Of a stretch of DNA of 64,000 nt, positions 49,891-61,292 are shown piece after piece. The translations under genes were made by a program, and so were the position numbers. Under the pieces are notes generated by a model. The model did no database searches and was not told where the DNA came from. It worked only from the letters and a program-made list of their open reading frames with translations. Source of the DNA: Rhipicephalus microplus (lineage: Eukaryota; Arthropoda; Arachnida; Ixodida; Ixodidae); contig NC_134700.1 of assembly GCF_043290135.1 (NCBI RefSeq), positions 244,116,088 through 244,180,087 of the forward strand. Reading direction: 5' to 3'. Each line of letters opens with the position of its first letter. Within the stretch, counting starts at the first letter, position 1.

Positions 49891-50000
49891 AAGCCAGAAG
49901 GAAGGAAAACTAGAGAGAGGAAAGACAGGAATGTTAACCAGTTCGCTATAACCGGTATGCTATCCTGCACAAGGAGAAGGGATGGAGGAGATCGAAAGAA
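49891..50000 (+). repeat. GGTTAACC-type short repeat
   Basis: AGAGGAAAGACAGGAATG then TTAACCAGTTCGC, CCGGTATGCTATCCTGCAC and AGGAGAAGGGATGGAGG align with the copies at 26155 and 42118. This is the longest of the three; the A/G-rich sequence beyond may also belong to it. Confidence 0.65.
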
Positions 50001-51100
50001 TAGTAAAGAAAAAGTGAAAGAGGAGAAGCACACATGCGCACACATAACGTCACCACACATAGTGGTAGTCTTGTTCGGTATATGGCACCATTAAAAGTCT
50101 ACAGCCGTTTGTGCAAGTCCATTGTATTTAGAAATTTCACCAATGTCTTGGTTGCTCGAAATCTGGGTGACTTTTCAGCATGGCATTGAAGAATGGTGGC
50201 TATAAAATGCACAGGTATGCGTGAGTGGTTGTTGAAAAATTAATCACGAGTTTTTCATAAGTAGTTACGGTTACTATACTATACCGTGTCGTCACGACAT
50301 GAACTGAACTCTTTGTCACGTGCTCACGGAAGGTATCGTCACATTGTTGTGATGGTGACAAAGTCAGATTGTTAAGGATTACACAAATCTACTGGGCGAA
50401 CTTGTGTCCAGCAAATCCAGTAAAACACACTGCAGAAACGAACAACGCCCACGATACAGAGGTAGTGCCGAGTATAGAGTCGCCGATCAAATTGTTTTGT
50501 TTACATATCCTTATACATGTGTGATTCTACCGTTATTGTTAGTACCTCGGTTGCTTCCCGCATGAACTCGGATACCCATCATGCCGTGCGCGCTAACTCA
50601 TCCGAACAAGCGATCGGGATTGTCCCGGGGCATTTCGGCGCGACCTTTGCTGAACGAGCGTGATTACACCCATGGCAGCCCCGTCACATGAATATAATAA
50701 AAACAAGCGTGTATGGCAATACAGTGGCGTTTCCGCTTCTGCTCTTTTCCACTGGCAATGATGCTTTGGTAACGAAAGTATCACAACAAGCCTCATTGGT
50801 GCGTGATGTTACCAGAAATTAAACTGCATGGAACCTGACGTTAAGCTGCAGGGTAGGTATATTTGCACTATGCGATAGATGACACAAAACTTGACAAATA
50901 TGTGGAGGTGTGCGACCCAGCACGTACAGCGGGCCACTCCCACGTTGGGGCAGTCAAGCCATAGTTTATAATTTAATGTCATCATAAAATGTCAGCATTT
51001 CCTGTGCTTCGCAGTCAATCGAACCCGTAGCCCTAATCTCAGCCTTCAGGATCGATGCCACAGCCCGCCATTTCACGCGCGAACTATTGTTGGAACTTTG
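50001..51100. other. Unassigned DNA, no supported gene
   Basis: No open frame above 70 codons and no recognisable repeat. Confidence 0.5.
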
Positions 51101-51345
51101 TCCGCCGTGGTGGAACAGGAGTTATGCCAGTCGGCTGCTAACACGATATTCGTTGGTTCAATCCCCGCCGTTAATTGCGGTCAATTTTCGATAGAAACGA
51201 AATGCCATAGGGGCTCGTGTACACTATACGATAGCCGAACACATCAACGAGCACTAATTGATTGAAATTTCCGGACCTCTCCACTACGGCGTCTCTCACA
51301 GTCACATCTTGGTTGTGGGACGTAAAAGCACAAACTACTACTATG
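51101..51345 (+). mobile_element. Diverged SINE, plus strand
   Basis: TCCGCCGTGGTGGAACAGG and GGTTCAATCCCCGCCG are the tRNA-like A- and B-box parts. GAAATTTCCGGACCTCTCC, ACTACGGCGTCTCTCACAG and GGTTGTGGGACGTAAAAGC form the tail. The centre is diverged. Confidence 0.85.
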
Positions 51346-51942
51346 GGACTTCACTTTTCGCTTGCTTCCTGTGTTTTCTTTCAGTATATGTGTATACATT
51401 CTTGTTTCATCGCTTTTGTATTTCACGGATAGGGACGATGCTTTCTTCAAAGGGACGCATTGAGAGAAGCTTCCTAGCCCCTTCACCAATGTAGGTAAAC
51501 CACTTCATTGAGCTGCCAGTTTGCGTCAGCTGCGGTTGACGCGCGCGCAACTGGACAAGCTGGCGTTATTGTCATTTGCTGTGTCATAACTGCGTTTTCT
51601 TCCAAATGTCTGGTTGCGAAAGGGATCTTTTTGCAAAATGATAAGTACGGTGTGTCTGACTTTGAATGCCCTCATCGCTCCGCTCGCGTCAGCAGAGGTT
51701 TTACGCGGCTCATTAGGACTCACGGTTGCCGAGCACGTGGGCACTGATAAGGCGCGCTTCCTGCACCCGACGGGGAAGTCTCCCCGCCTGTCACGTGCTA
51801 CTTTTCTGCGGGACTCATCTAAGCTCATTAGCGCACTCTGCGGTTTTTCCCATTGTCTTTTCGGAGCTGGGGAACTTTAATCACTCATACATGCCCTGCC
51901 CACAACCACTTCTTTTATTTAACGCATATATAGGACGCCGTA
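51346..51942. other. Unassigned spacer
   Basis: No gene is supported. Three frames of 88-107 codons overlap on both strands. Confidence 0.45.
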
Positions 51943-52008
51943 TTGTTGTTGGTGTTGTTGTTGTTTTTGTTGTTTTTGTTGTTGTCGTCGTTGTCGTCGT
52001 CGTCGTTT
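51943..52008. repeat. (GTT)n/(GTC)n microsatellite
   Basis: An imperfect trinucleotide array, GTT changing to GTC after about 45 bp. The poly-valine part of the 107-codon frame across it is an artefact. Confidence 0.93.
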
Positions 52009-52510
52009 TCAAGTACGAGAAGCACAACGTTGGCTTTGCTCACTTTTAAATCGGTATATATATCAAGCTGGTAAAACGGGCTTATCGAACATGTGTCTTT
52101 TGTGCAGAGACTAAGCCCCTAATTGCTATACACGCTAAAGTGTTAAAGTGGAGCAATTTAAGCCGGCAAGTGGCAGTGCAAGCTTTCGATTTGACTTGCA
52201 CCAGGCAAAATAAATCAGACAGGTCGCACCCTTTCGCAGCTTCATTACCCGCTCGATAAAAAGTCGCACACAACTTAAAACGCACTTGCGTGCTAGTTGG
52301 TGGGCCATTACGGCATACGGCAGCGCACGCTGCGTTAAACAACGAGTACGCACACGGAGCGCTTGCATCGTCCTTTTGTCTGTGCATTCATTGTTTAACC
52401 TGGCGGACACAGCAGCGTGTCGTTCACTGTGAAGATCGGTTCAGTGTGACGTAACCGTTTCGCTGCAATATCTCTTGCATGAAATGTCGATCTCTATTAC
52501 AACGCGTATT
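52009..52510. other. Unassigned spacer
   Basis: Nothing recognised. Overlapping minus-strand frames of about 100 codons lack domains. Confidence 0.45.
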
Positions 52511-52534
52511 TCCCTCTCTCTCTCTCTCTCTCTG
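52511..52534. repeat. (TC)n microsatellite
   Basis: Short TC array, CCCTCTCTC...TCTCTG. Confidence 0.9.
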
Positions 52535-52782
52535 TACGAAGTTGGCGGCCCGTAGAGCATTGACATCACCAGCTTCTTCAGGTACAACAAGAACAGAAAA
52601 GGGACGACGTTCGGCCAGTCAGAAGTGATCGACCACGCCTGCAACGTGGTCTGAGAGAGTACACGCTGTCGATCCCTTCACAATCGTAAATGCCACGAAT
52701 TTACAGCTTACCGTTTTTCGCAGCCCGTATCACGGCAAACGATAACTACTGAATAAAAAAAAAATGGGCGCCGCCAATATTC

Positions 52783-52945
52783 TATGTTAAATTCTGGGGA
52801 ATTACGTGCCGAATCAACGATATCATTATGAGGCACACCATACTGGAAGACTATGTATTATTTTCACCACCTTCTGTTTCTTAGCATGCACCTAGGTCAA
52901 TTACACAGTTCTCCATGGAACAAGTCAGCCAGTGGGTGCAGCCAA
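52783..52945 (-). mobile_element. Decayed SINE tail (GAGGCACA variant), minus strand
   Basis: TTCTGGGGAATTACGTGCC, CGATATCATTATGAGGCAC, CATACTGGAAGAC, CACCACCTTCTGTTTCTTAG and CATGCACCTAGGTCAATTAC follow the word order of the SINE tail in its GAGGCAC variant. No tRNA head is left. Confidence 0.65.
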
Positions 52946-54914
52946 ATGTTCAATCGATTTTGATTTACCGCTACACTTCATACTGTAACCTAGCGTAATA
53001 ACGTCGGAAGGAGACTTGAGGATTCGTCTTTTGACACCACGTGCCGCTCCCATTCAAGCGGGGTTGTAGAAAGGGCTGTGGAAAAGCCGGACAAAGCATG
53101 CCTCGGGTGTGTTCGCTGTTCCTTGCTTTTGCTTCGAAGATAATCAGCATGCTAAATCTTATGCTTGAGACACACAAGAGGTCATATGAATGTTATTCTC
53201 TCGGAACGCAATGCGCATTAGCTGGCTGTATAAAGAACAAAAAAAAAAAAATCGGGGACCCCGTAGGATGGTACTCGCGACATTTACAGCGGTTGTGCGA
53301 GTGCGGTGCGCCTTCAATCTACACTTTTTTAGCAGCACATGAATCCCGCCAACAGAGAGTAGTGGTTCCATAAAAAAAATGGGGGGGGGGTGGAGGGGAG
53401 GGGGTCGCAAGAATCTGAGAAAATCACTCGATGGAACTTCTCTTCATCTAGGTACGCCAGCACAAATGAAAAAAAGGCAGAAATATAGCGCCTTGTAGGA
53501 CAGGCTCGCGGGCTGCAAATATATGTTACCTACCTCTAAAAAAGCGCGCAGCCTGCGAGGTGCTACAAAAATACGTTGCTTTTTTTAGGGGGGGGGGGGG
53601 GCGAGTTGCTGTTTACATTGCTTACGTACACTCACCTGTGGCGCAGAATACGTAACTGGGACTGGATGGTGCATAAGACACGGGTGCAAAACATACAAAC
53701 GTAGACAACACAAGCGCTCAATACCCTTTGTGAAAAAAAAAGGGGTCGAAAAGAAGAGAATAAAGTGGAGCACTATACTCCAACAGTTTATTGACAGTCC
53801 CAGCAACGATGAGGGTCCGATCGCGTTCGTGACGCGTCTATTAAGTTGCGTGTTTGACTGGTATAGAACACCTACTTGCCACGTCGAAGGTCTGTGTCCA
53901 ATTCTCTTTCGAACTGAAAATTTATTCTATTTGTATTTTTTGGCGTTTGTTTTTTGTTTACGCCATGAAATTCTCCTACGAACGAGAGGAGTACGCATAT
54001 ACAACTTCGCTGTAAAATATCCTCGTAAATGGCATAGCAAAAGTGTCTTAAGCTTCACGACATTGCAACTGCAGGGAAGCAGACGTTGTCTAATCATTCA
54101 CGTGCAGCTCATAGAATGTTATCACCTCGAAGAAGGTGCACAATCTTTCGTAGACACTGCAGCTTTCAGAGCCTGTCCTCGATCAATCCGCCTTGCGCTC
54201 CGTAGGCAGGAGGAAAGGAAGGGGCAGCTGGAAGGCCGAACAGACCGCAAAATGTTCGGCTACATGAAATTGGCGCTCGTGGACTCAGCCTTCTTGGCAA
54301 GGCGGCCACAACTGCACTGCACAACATCAATATACCTTCAAATCATGCAGAGAGTACTTGAACAAATGAATCGGGAAGTTGGATAGAGAGAGCATCAGAG
54401 TATGTAGAGATCAATTACACACAAGTAAACTTCACTGGCAGCTTGCGTGCGTAGCTCACTTCAAAGCACCCGCATGTTGCAAAAAACAAAAAGAAGATTC
54501 GACAGATCCCACGAATTGCGGGATTCTATTTCCCGCAAAGCAGCCAGAGAGTGGCCCCCGATGTTGAATTCGCTCACTTTTTTTTTAGCAAAGTGTCGCG
54601 AGCTGATTCAATCACTTCGCGTAAATTGAGTAATTCTGCGCATATTGCAGGCTTACCTGGATATCGACATACACTGCCGTCTTACGGATGCATACGGTCT
54701 GACATCAAGATTAGTGTTACAGCACAGACGTCAGTTTTACCGAGAGTAAGTGTACGTTACGTTGGAATGGTGTACATGTCCCAACTACCGCGATCGATGG
54801 CGTTCAGGGGTAGGTCAACCCTCGAAGTTTTCCGAGTCGCAGGAATGCACATGCATTGCTTCTTACATCATTATGAAAGCGGATAGCCAACAATGCAATC
54901 AAAATTAGTGATTG
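52946..54914. other. Unassigned DNA with two A/T-run/G-run junctions
   Basis: G10 (53381-53390) and G14 (53588-53601) follow A or T runs. A 218-codon plus-strand frame (53730-54386) begins at a GTG in an A run. It shows no domain, signal or repeat, so it is not called as a gene, though it is the longest non-repetitive frame outside the retroelements. Confidence 0.45.
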
Positions 54915-55145
54915 CCCGCCATGGTGGTCCAGTGATTATGGTACTCGACTCCTAACACGCAGTTCCTGGGATTGAATCCTGGCCGTGGCAGCTGCATTTC
55001 GTTGGATACGAGATGTTAGAGGCCCATCTACTAAAATTTAGGTGCATGCTAAAGAAGCCGAAATGGGTGAATACTTTGAAGCCCTTCGCTAGAATTCCCT
55101 CGTAATCATATCGGGGTCTTGGTACGCAAAGCCATAACAATAATT
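54915..55145 (+). mobile_element. Diverged SINE, plus strand
   Basis: TTGCCCGCCATGGTGGTCC and GGGATTGAATCCTGGCCG are the A- and B-box parts. GGCAGCTGCATTTCGTTGG, GCATGCTAAAGAAGCCG and TCGTAATCATATCGGGG follow in SINE order. Near full length but well diverged. Confidence 0.85.
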
Positions 55146-55272
55146 GCTATAACCTGCAAGTCCGGCTTGCCACTCTGTCATACTCTCCTATCGTCATTTC
55201 GGTATATACCAACTAAAGGAGGCGGCCATGAGAGCAGCCATACGTAGGTGAATAAATATAGATAGATACAGT
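55146..55272. other. Spacer between two plus-strand SINEs
   Basis: Short unassigned interval including a few ATAGATAGATA units. Confidence 0.5.
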
Positions 55273-55542
55273 AAAAAAGTCTATTGCCCCGCCGCGGTGG
55301 TCTAGTGGCTAAGGTACTCGGCTGCTGACCCGCAGGTCGCGGGTTCAAATCCCGGCTGCGGCGGCTGCATTTCCAGTGGAGGCGGAAATGTCGTAGGCCC
55401 GTGTGCTCAGATTTGGGTGCGCGTTAAAGAACCCCAAGGTGGTCGAAATTTCCGGAGCCCTCCACTACGGCGTCTCTCATAATCATATGGTGGTTTTGGG
55501 ACGTTAAACTCCACAAATCAGTCAATCAAAAAAAATCTATTG
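55273..55542 (+). mobile_element. Full-length young SINE (Ruka-type) with target duplication
   Basis: The best-preserved SINE here, about 55286-55527. The head GCCCCGCCGCGGTGGTCTAG with TGGCTAAGG gives a good A box, and GCGGGTTCAAATCCCGGC a good B box. The body (GGAGGCGGAAATG) and tail (GGTGGTTTTGGGACGTTAAA) are intact and it ends with CAATCAA and a short A run. AAAAAAGTCTATTG on the left matches AAAAAAATCTATTG on the right with one difference. Likely still able to be transcribed by RNA polymerase III, judging only from the boxes. Confidence 0.95.
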
Positions 55543-57135
55543 TTCACTAAGAATTTATTCGCACTTATTGCATTTATGCCTCACAAAGCTGCAGTGACTA
55601 AATTGCCGGCATATATCACGAACTTAGCAGGGACAAGAAAGTGACGATAACATGATCGTGCTTCGGCTTGTACCTCGTGAACACGATTGATTGAGGCACG
55701 CGATGGACAACGACACGCTCACCACGACGCACCGCAAGCGGCAGAACATCTCGCGCAGTAGTTCATGTCGAATGACTGCTATAACAAGGCAATAAAACGT
55801 GCGGCTATAAAAAAAACATAGCGACCAATGTATTGATTACATCGTTCGATGTTTGTTGATGTCACCGCGCATCGTTACACCATGGGGAGCCCTCTCGCAA
55901 CTCGCATCGAGCACGTCTGCACGTGGCCGCGTGTGCTTCTCGTCGTGAGCCGAACTAGCCGGCTTCTCCTCTCCCCAATTCACTGCGCCTCGGTCGATAT
56001 CACTTCGGCGCCTCGGTGGCTGAGAGGCTGCGCATCCTATATATACGGTCCAACGATTACTCGCGACACCTCATCTTCGCCGCGATGGAAGGTGCTTCGA
56101 GTCGGTGTTTCTGCATAGTTTACCACCTCGCTTTCTCTTTATTTGACGAGCCTTAGCACGCGCCACCTGCCGGTCTGCCTCGCATCCTCACACCGCGCAA
56201 GGATAACGTCTGCGTGCGCCGACGCACGTTAACCAATCGCGTAATGGAGCCCGAATGATTCGGGGCCGCTCTGCGCTAGACTGCTTGCTCTTTGGCAATT
56301 ATCCGACTCATCATCCTGTCGGTAAACAGTGAAGCAAAGTTCGGGTCGAGCAAGCGCCAAGGTAGCTCGCTGCGTAAAGCCTGCTTGCCTCGAAAAGCCG
56401 CCTTCGCGAGAGCAGCTCTTATCTTGACCCAGCACCACGCCGAGCTTACCTCGATAATTTACCATAAATTAACGCCACAGCGGCAACTCTGTGCGCTAGT
56501 GTGTGACTTGGATATTTTGTTTGTTTGTTACAGTGATACCCTGCTGAGATTTGCCCCTCTCTTTCGCGGCCGATTGCAGAAACTTCATTGCGTGAGTACA
56601 CCATGCTCATTTTCTGTCGTCCACTTCGGGGCAGAGCAGACGCACGCGTGATCGGCCCAATAAATTGCTTCTTGAGGCTTGTTAACGAAGTGCCTACCAC
56701 GAGCTTGAGATTCAACCAAATTATTAGGTCGGGCTGGGTTAGGCCGAGGCTTTGTTTCCGATCAACACAACGCTGAAACATTAGTAGCACCCGCAACCCC
56801 GACAAACGTTCCAAACTTAATGAAACACTCACGCAACCTCATCAAAGCTCCCTCCAGTGCAGCAAGCGACAGCAATGAGAACACGACAACAGCAGATTGA
56901 AAAAAAAAAGAACGATGCCAATGACGGCAATGTTACGCTATGAGTGTTTTTCTGAATTGCTGTAGAACTTTGTATCCAAAAAAGGCTATAGAACTGTGCG
57001 ACAAGTGAGGCTGAATATAAGGAGGTTGTGAATAATCAAAATTACGGCACATTCCACGCACTGTGGCACTCGATGTAATGTGATGTAGTCGGCGGGATGT
57101 TGGCCATGCCACTTCAATATGCGCACAACATCCGG
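55543..57135. other. Unassigned DNA, no supported gene
   Basis: No gene is supported. Frames of 119 and 128 codons (56292-56651 plus, 56446-56832 minus) overlap on opposite strands. A GCCTCGGTGGCTGAGAGGC dyad at about 56014 is tRNA-like at first sight but no cloverleaf can be completed. Confidence 0.5.
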
Positions 57136-57162
57136 AATGTGACCACCTAAAGTGGTCACATT
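57136..57162. repeat. Perfect 11 bp inverted repeat (hairpin)
   Basis: AATGTGACCAC and GTGGTCACATT are separated by CTAAA. No T run follows, so a transcription terminator is not indicated. Confidence 0.85.
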
Positions 57163-57314
57163 ATGGTGCACAGCAACATTATGTCATGACTACTATGACA
57201 TCGCGAGGGTGCCTTGCATTTATGCCATGCGATACACGACATGCATGCCGTAAGTTTTAATGTTATGACCTGTCAGTTGTGTTCTTCATGGCATGCTATG
57301 CAAAGTTTGGCATA
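57163..57314. other. CATG/CATGC-rich spacer
   Basis: Recurring GCATG, ATGACAT and GCTATGCAAAG words here and at 57595-57725 suggest one decayed repeat split by the SINE between them. Confidence 0.4.
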
Positions 57315-57584
57315 TATACAAAATATTTGATTGATTTTATTGATATGTGGGGTTTACGTCCCAGAACCACCATATGATTATTAGAGACGCCGTAATGAAG
57401 GGCTCCGGAAATTTCGACCACCTAAGGTTCTTAACGGGCACCGAAGTTTGAGCACACGGGCCTACAGCATTTTCGGCTCGATCGAAAATACAGCCGCTGC
57501 AGCCGGGATTTGATCCTGTGGCCTGCTGGTTGGTAGCCGAGTATCTTAGCCTCTAGACCACCGCGGCGGGGCTATACCAAAATA
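57315..57584 (-). mobile_element. SINE with target duplication, minus strand
   Basis: The SINE is about 57326-57572: head GGTCTAGAGGCTAAGATAC, diverged GGATCAAATCCC B box, CCGCTGCAGCC body and GTGGGGTTTACGTCCC tail. TATACAAAATA (57315-57325) and TATACCAAAATA (57573-57584) flank it and differ by one base, supporting a target duplication. Confidence 0.92.
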
Positions 57585-58126
57585 ATGAAACGGTCATAGT
57601 GCACATTGATCCTGATTATGTGCATAGCATGTGATGCAACAGATGCATGGCACAGTTTTCATATCGTGAATCGCCATTTATGATCGACATATGGTTCCTT
57701 TATGCTATGCAAAGTATGTAACAAAAGACCACGAGAAAACCAAGTCGTAGGCGGCTAGAGGATAGATAAATAGATCTATATATGAAATAACGGACTATGA
57801 ATGGAAAGACGGATGAATAGATGAATGAGTGGATGGAAGCCAGAATTACAATACTACTGCTGAAAAGTAATTAGGTTATGCTGCTAATTGCCTTGGTGAA
57901 TTTTTAGAAATGCAGTTATGTTATATTACAAATAGTGTATAGGCGAAAGTAATGACAGTACATAATTACTCTTTCTAAATATCAATGATATATCTTAAAC
58001 AAAAAGTTATTACTTAATCTTGCAGAATGTATTAACGTTACATAGACGTTGAAATCTCAGACATCTTCATGGCATCACAAAAGCCACTGGGCCTCACAGC
58101 GAGCATCAAAAAAGGGTCTATATTAA
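57585..58126. other. Unassigned AT-rich spacer
   Basis: CATG-rich words to about 57725, then a GATAGATAAATAGATC-like stretch and GGATGAATAGATGAATG (57811). No gene. Confidence 0.5.
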
Positions 58127-58606
58127 AAGACAGTGTCCTTCGCTAAGCTGACCAGTTGCCCCGTTGGAACAGATGAGAACAAAACTGTGCTGAGCATCGA
58201 GGACAGTTTCTTCACTTCTGTAGATGACTGGAGCACACAGCGTCTTCGTAATGAACTTCGGAGAGAACTCGCCCCACCATGTCCCGATGATGTCTTTGTC
58301 TCCATTCTTTCCAAATGTCCGCTCGCTATCCCATCAGCAGAGACTTGGCGTCATCCTTCTGTCCGGGGATTAACAGCTAAACGTCGCTGCTTTGACGACG
58401 CGTCTCCTGAAGCTTTGGAGACATCGTTCGACTTAGTTAGGTGGAGGAGGGGACCACACAAGCCTGCGACGTTCTACCTGAACGAAATCTTTCGGGAAGA
58501 AACGTTTGAAACTTTTGGTTGCCGAGCTGTCGGGAAGTTGTCGGCCAGAAAATTCCAGAGAAGTGGCCTTCGAGTAGCCTTTGTTCCAGGCTCAGATGCT
58601 ACGTAG
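58127..58606 (+). CDS. Possible 3' terminal exon, product not recognised
   Basis: This is the best candidate for host coding sequence. The frame is open from 58127 to a TAG at 58604-58606 (about 157 residues) and has no internal ATG, so it would have to be a spliced-in last exon or a pseudogene. An AG at 58132-58133 could be the acceptor, but the upstream pyrimidine tract is poor. The protein is mixed in composition, neither repetitive nor low complexity. Stretches include SIEDSFFTSVDDWSTQRLRN, RRCFDDASPEALETSFDL and RGPHKPATFYLNEIFREETF. I recognise no domain, signal peptide or membrane segment. No AATAAA hexamer is evident in the next ~400 bp. A fragment of an unfamiliar transposon protein is the main alternative. 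Confidence 0.35.
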   Translation, partial: KTVSFAKLTSCPVGTDENKTVLSIEDSFFTSVDDWSTQRLRNELRRELAPPCPDDVFVSILSKCPLAIPSAETWRHPSVRGLTAKRRCFDDASPEALETSFDLVRWRRGPHKPATFYLNEIFREETFETFGCRAVGKLSARKFQRSGLRVAFVPGSDAT

Positions 58607-61169
58607 CTTTCCTGTAGGCCTACCCCCCTCCCCTCTCCAGCATGGCGTTTGGCACTCAGATTAATTTCTCAGTTTTTGTTCTTTTCTTTTCTTTTCTGGC
58701 ACAAGCGTTTTTGCCATATGCTACTTTTTTTGCAAACAATAATCAAGAGATAGCTCATAACATCAATATGTATGCAACCTAGTTACTGCATCAATAACTA
58801 TGTAACCTAATTACTGAAATTTCACTACAGCAAAGTTTGAGAGGTGCGCCTAAAGTCCAAAATTTCAAGAAATGCTCTGCATTTTAAATGTAAGGTGCCT
58901 ATAAGGGTGCGCTATGTAAGTTAAATTCAGGACACCTGTGATGTATAGCAGTACAAAATATCAGTTGGAACTCGCCATGAATTATGAACGTCGGATTATA
59001 ACGAGCTCAATTTTGTCACTACTTCCGTATTGATAAAATACATCTGTACCAAACCTAATTCGCTATCGTATATCATTGCCTGTGATAAACGTACGTTTGA
59101 GTGCACGTGGGCTCAATGAGTGGACCGCTGAAGCTGCGCCGTTCAAACTAAGCGATTTTATTCCTTCCGCTGCAGGAAATATGCACCCTACGAGACGCAG
59201 AGAACTTCTGTCTTCTAAAGGAAGGCGGCAGTTGATTTTGATGTGATCTAATGGTTGCTGCTTAATGAATCGTGAAGAATCCAAGCTGTACGGTCTTCCG
59301 CATCGAGCAAGGATGGCTCCGGTTTACCAACTTCACTCCAGAATACGGGATACCTTTATGTTTCTTTCGTTCATGACCGGCGAAAAGATAGAAAAATAAG
59401 TTGGTACAAAATATTCACGTGAAGTTCTTTTTTCTTTTCCTCCTCCTCACCTCGCATCGTTAAAACGTTGCCAACGGTTTGGCGAGCCTTTGAGGCGAGA
59501 ATGGAGGTGCTCTCATTTTGTCTTTCTTCCCGGCCTGGCCGCGCGACGCCCGACAGCCTGATTGCCGTTGCTGCTTGGGTGAGTCACAGCCATTTCCTGG
59601 CAGTGTAGATAGGGCAGACGCTGCGCTGCCGAATGGGAGGCCTCGTTCAATGGCGCGTCTCCATCGCGGAGGGTCGACGTTTTCTTTGCCTTTCGCCTGG
59701 CGTAACACGCCGCGTTTCAGCTTCCGGTTGCGTTGGCGAGGCGGATGCGTTTCCCATAGTTCTCGCGGCGCAGATGACTCTGTCAACTGAGGCAGGCAGG
59801 CGCGCGTCGCGAACGTCTAAAAGCGGCTGTTTCTGACACAAGCGTTTCCATTGTGATAGCAGCAGTTTAAGGGCATGCGAAGTACGTACGTACTACATAG
59901 TACAGCCAAGCGGTTAGCTTGCAGCTGGTCCAGATTTCTCGCGGTATTATCGTAGGTATATAGGGTGCAGAAAGCATTGAAGTACTCTGCCATTAATGTT
60001 AGGTGTATTAAACAAAAGTTATAATAATAATGGTACGATTAATTAACGGTGATGCATAGGCCCAAGCATATACGCAGGCCGGCCTGGCGCCTGCTGTGTA
60101 ACGTAAAGGGAGGCAGAGAGCTTCGCTGCAACCGGTGGGAATGCTGATTCTGGTTTCAATGAGATTACCAGGACTGGGCATTCCTTGTGCCAACTGCACA
60201 CTTCACGAAGTATTTCCAGATGAAATGGCACCAAACTTATTTCCCTTGTGGTGGGACTAGATGAGGATGCGTAGCGATCTAATGAAGCCCAGTTGCAAGT
60301 TCAGTGTTCATCCGTGCCTCACAAATATTATGTGCGAGCGTATTGGCGAGTACCTCCTTTTCACCGCGCATCGGAAAAAGTGATGTCCTTCTTTCGTGCC
60401 ACTCTACTTAAATAGAGGTAAGAAAGCTGGTGCCACCTGACGCCAGTGCCGAAAGCAGGATTCTTGTGCTTTAGAGTTACATTGGTTGTAGTACTGGAGC
60501 GCAGGTCTAATCTAATCACGTTTATTGTTTTCCACAGGGTTGATTATAAAGTGCATAGTCAATTTGACAGTTCACGCACTTATGCAGCACGCAATTAATC
60601 ACCAATGTCATGTTGACTGTTGCAGTGCAATTAATTCCTGAGCCCGCCACTGCGATGATCCTGAAGCATTTGAGCAGTTGCGCATCACTCGATTAATTTT
60701 GTTACTCTTGAAGATTAAATACTTTCCTCGTTTTAAGGGCACCTCAAAGCATACTCAAGCTACCTTTCTATTTTTTCAATCTTTCTTTTTTTGCAGATTA
60801 ATAGCAGTAGATGAATGAATTAAATGCGGTCAGAATTCAGATTAAGTTTAAGGCTTGCATGTAAAAGGCTAGTAACTATTTGTTATTTCTTATGCGCTAG
60901 AATGTTACAAAGAAAACTTCATGCAACTGGGATATCTCTAAGTGGTGTGTAAGCGCGGTCTAGGGGGAAATTTGGGGAATAGAACTTGGATGACGCTTGA
61001 GCGTCGCCTGTAAGTATAGACGGCGATAGCATAATCGGGCCATTTGAGTATCGCCATGCCGCAAGGAAAGGAACGTTTGTGGGTGTAACACTGGCCGCTG
61101 CAAACTATGCTAGAACATGTATTGCAAGTTCAGTTACGAAGTGCCCACTACGCCATTATTATTCCTTTC
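58607..61169. other. Unassigned DNA, no supported gene
   Basis: No gene can be supported. Paired opposite-strand frames (59460-59841) fall in a moderately GC-rich patch and are probably shadows of composition. Confidence 0.5.
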
Positions 61170-61292
61170 GCAAATCGCTGAAGTATCAGTGGTGTTAATT
61201 TAGCGAGAACGCAAATCGCCGAAGTATCAGTGGTGTTAATTTAGCGAGAACGCAAATCGCTGAAGTATCAGTGGTGTTAATTTAGCGAGAAA
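61170..61292. repeat. 41 bp tandem repeat, three copies
   Basis: GCAAATCGCTGAAGTATCAG plus TGGTGTTAATTTAGCGAGAAC is present three times (starts at 61170, 61211 and 61252). The second copy has a single T to C change and the third differs in its last base. A young minisatellite. Confidence 0.95.

Noticed and set aside
53730..54386. 218-codon plus-strand frame
   Set aside because: It starts at a GTG inside an A run and shows no domain, signal or repeat. Without transcript or homology support it cannot be called a gene. It is worth a homology search.
55286..55365. Candidate functional tRNA gene
   Set aside because: The tRNA-like head has A and B boxes but continues into the SINE body, is flanked by target duplications, and has sister copies with the same body. 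It is the SINE promoter.
56014..56100. GCCTCGGTGGCTGAGAGGC considered as a tRNA acceptor/D-arm
   Set aside because: No B box or T-arm at the right distance, and no cloverleaf can be completed.
57136..57162. Perfect hairpin considered as an intrinsic terminator
   Set aside because: No T run follows, and rho-independent terminators are not expected in this genome. Listed only as an inverted repeat.
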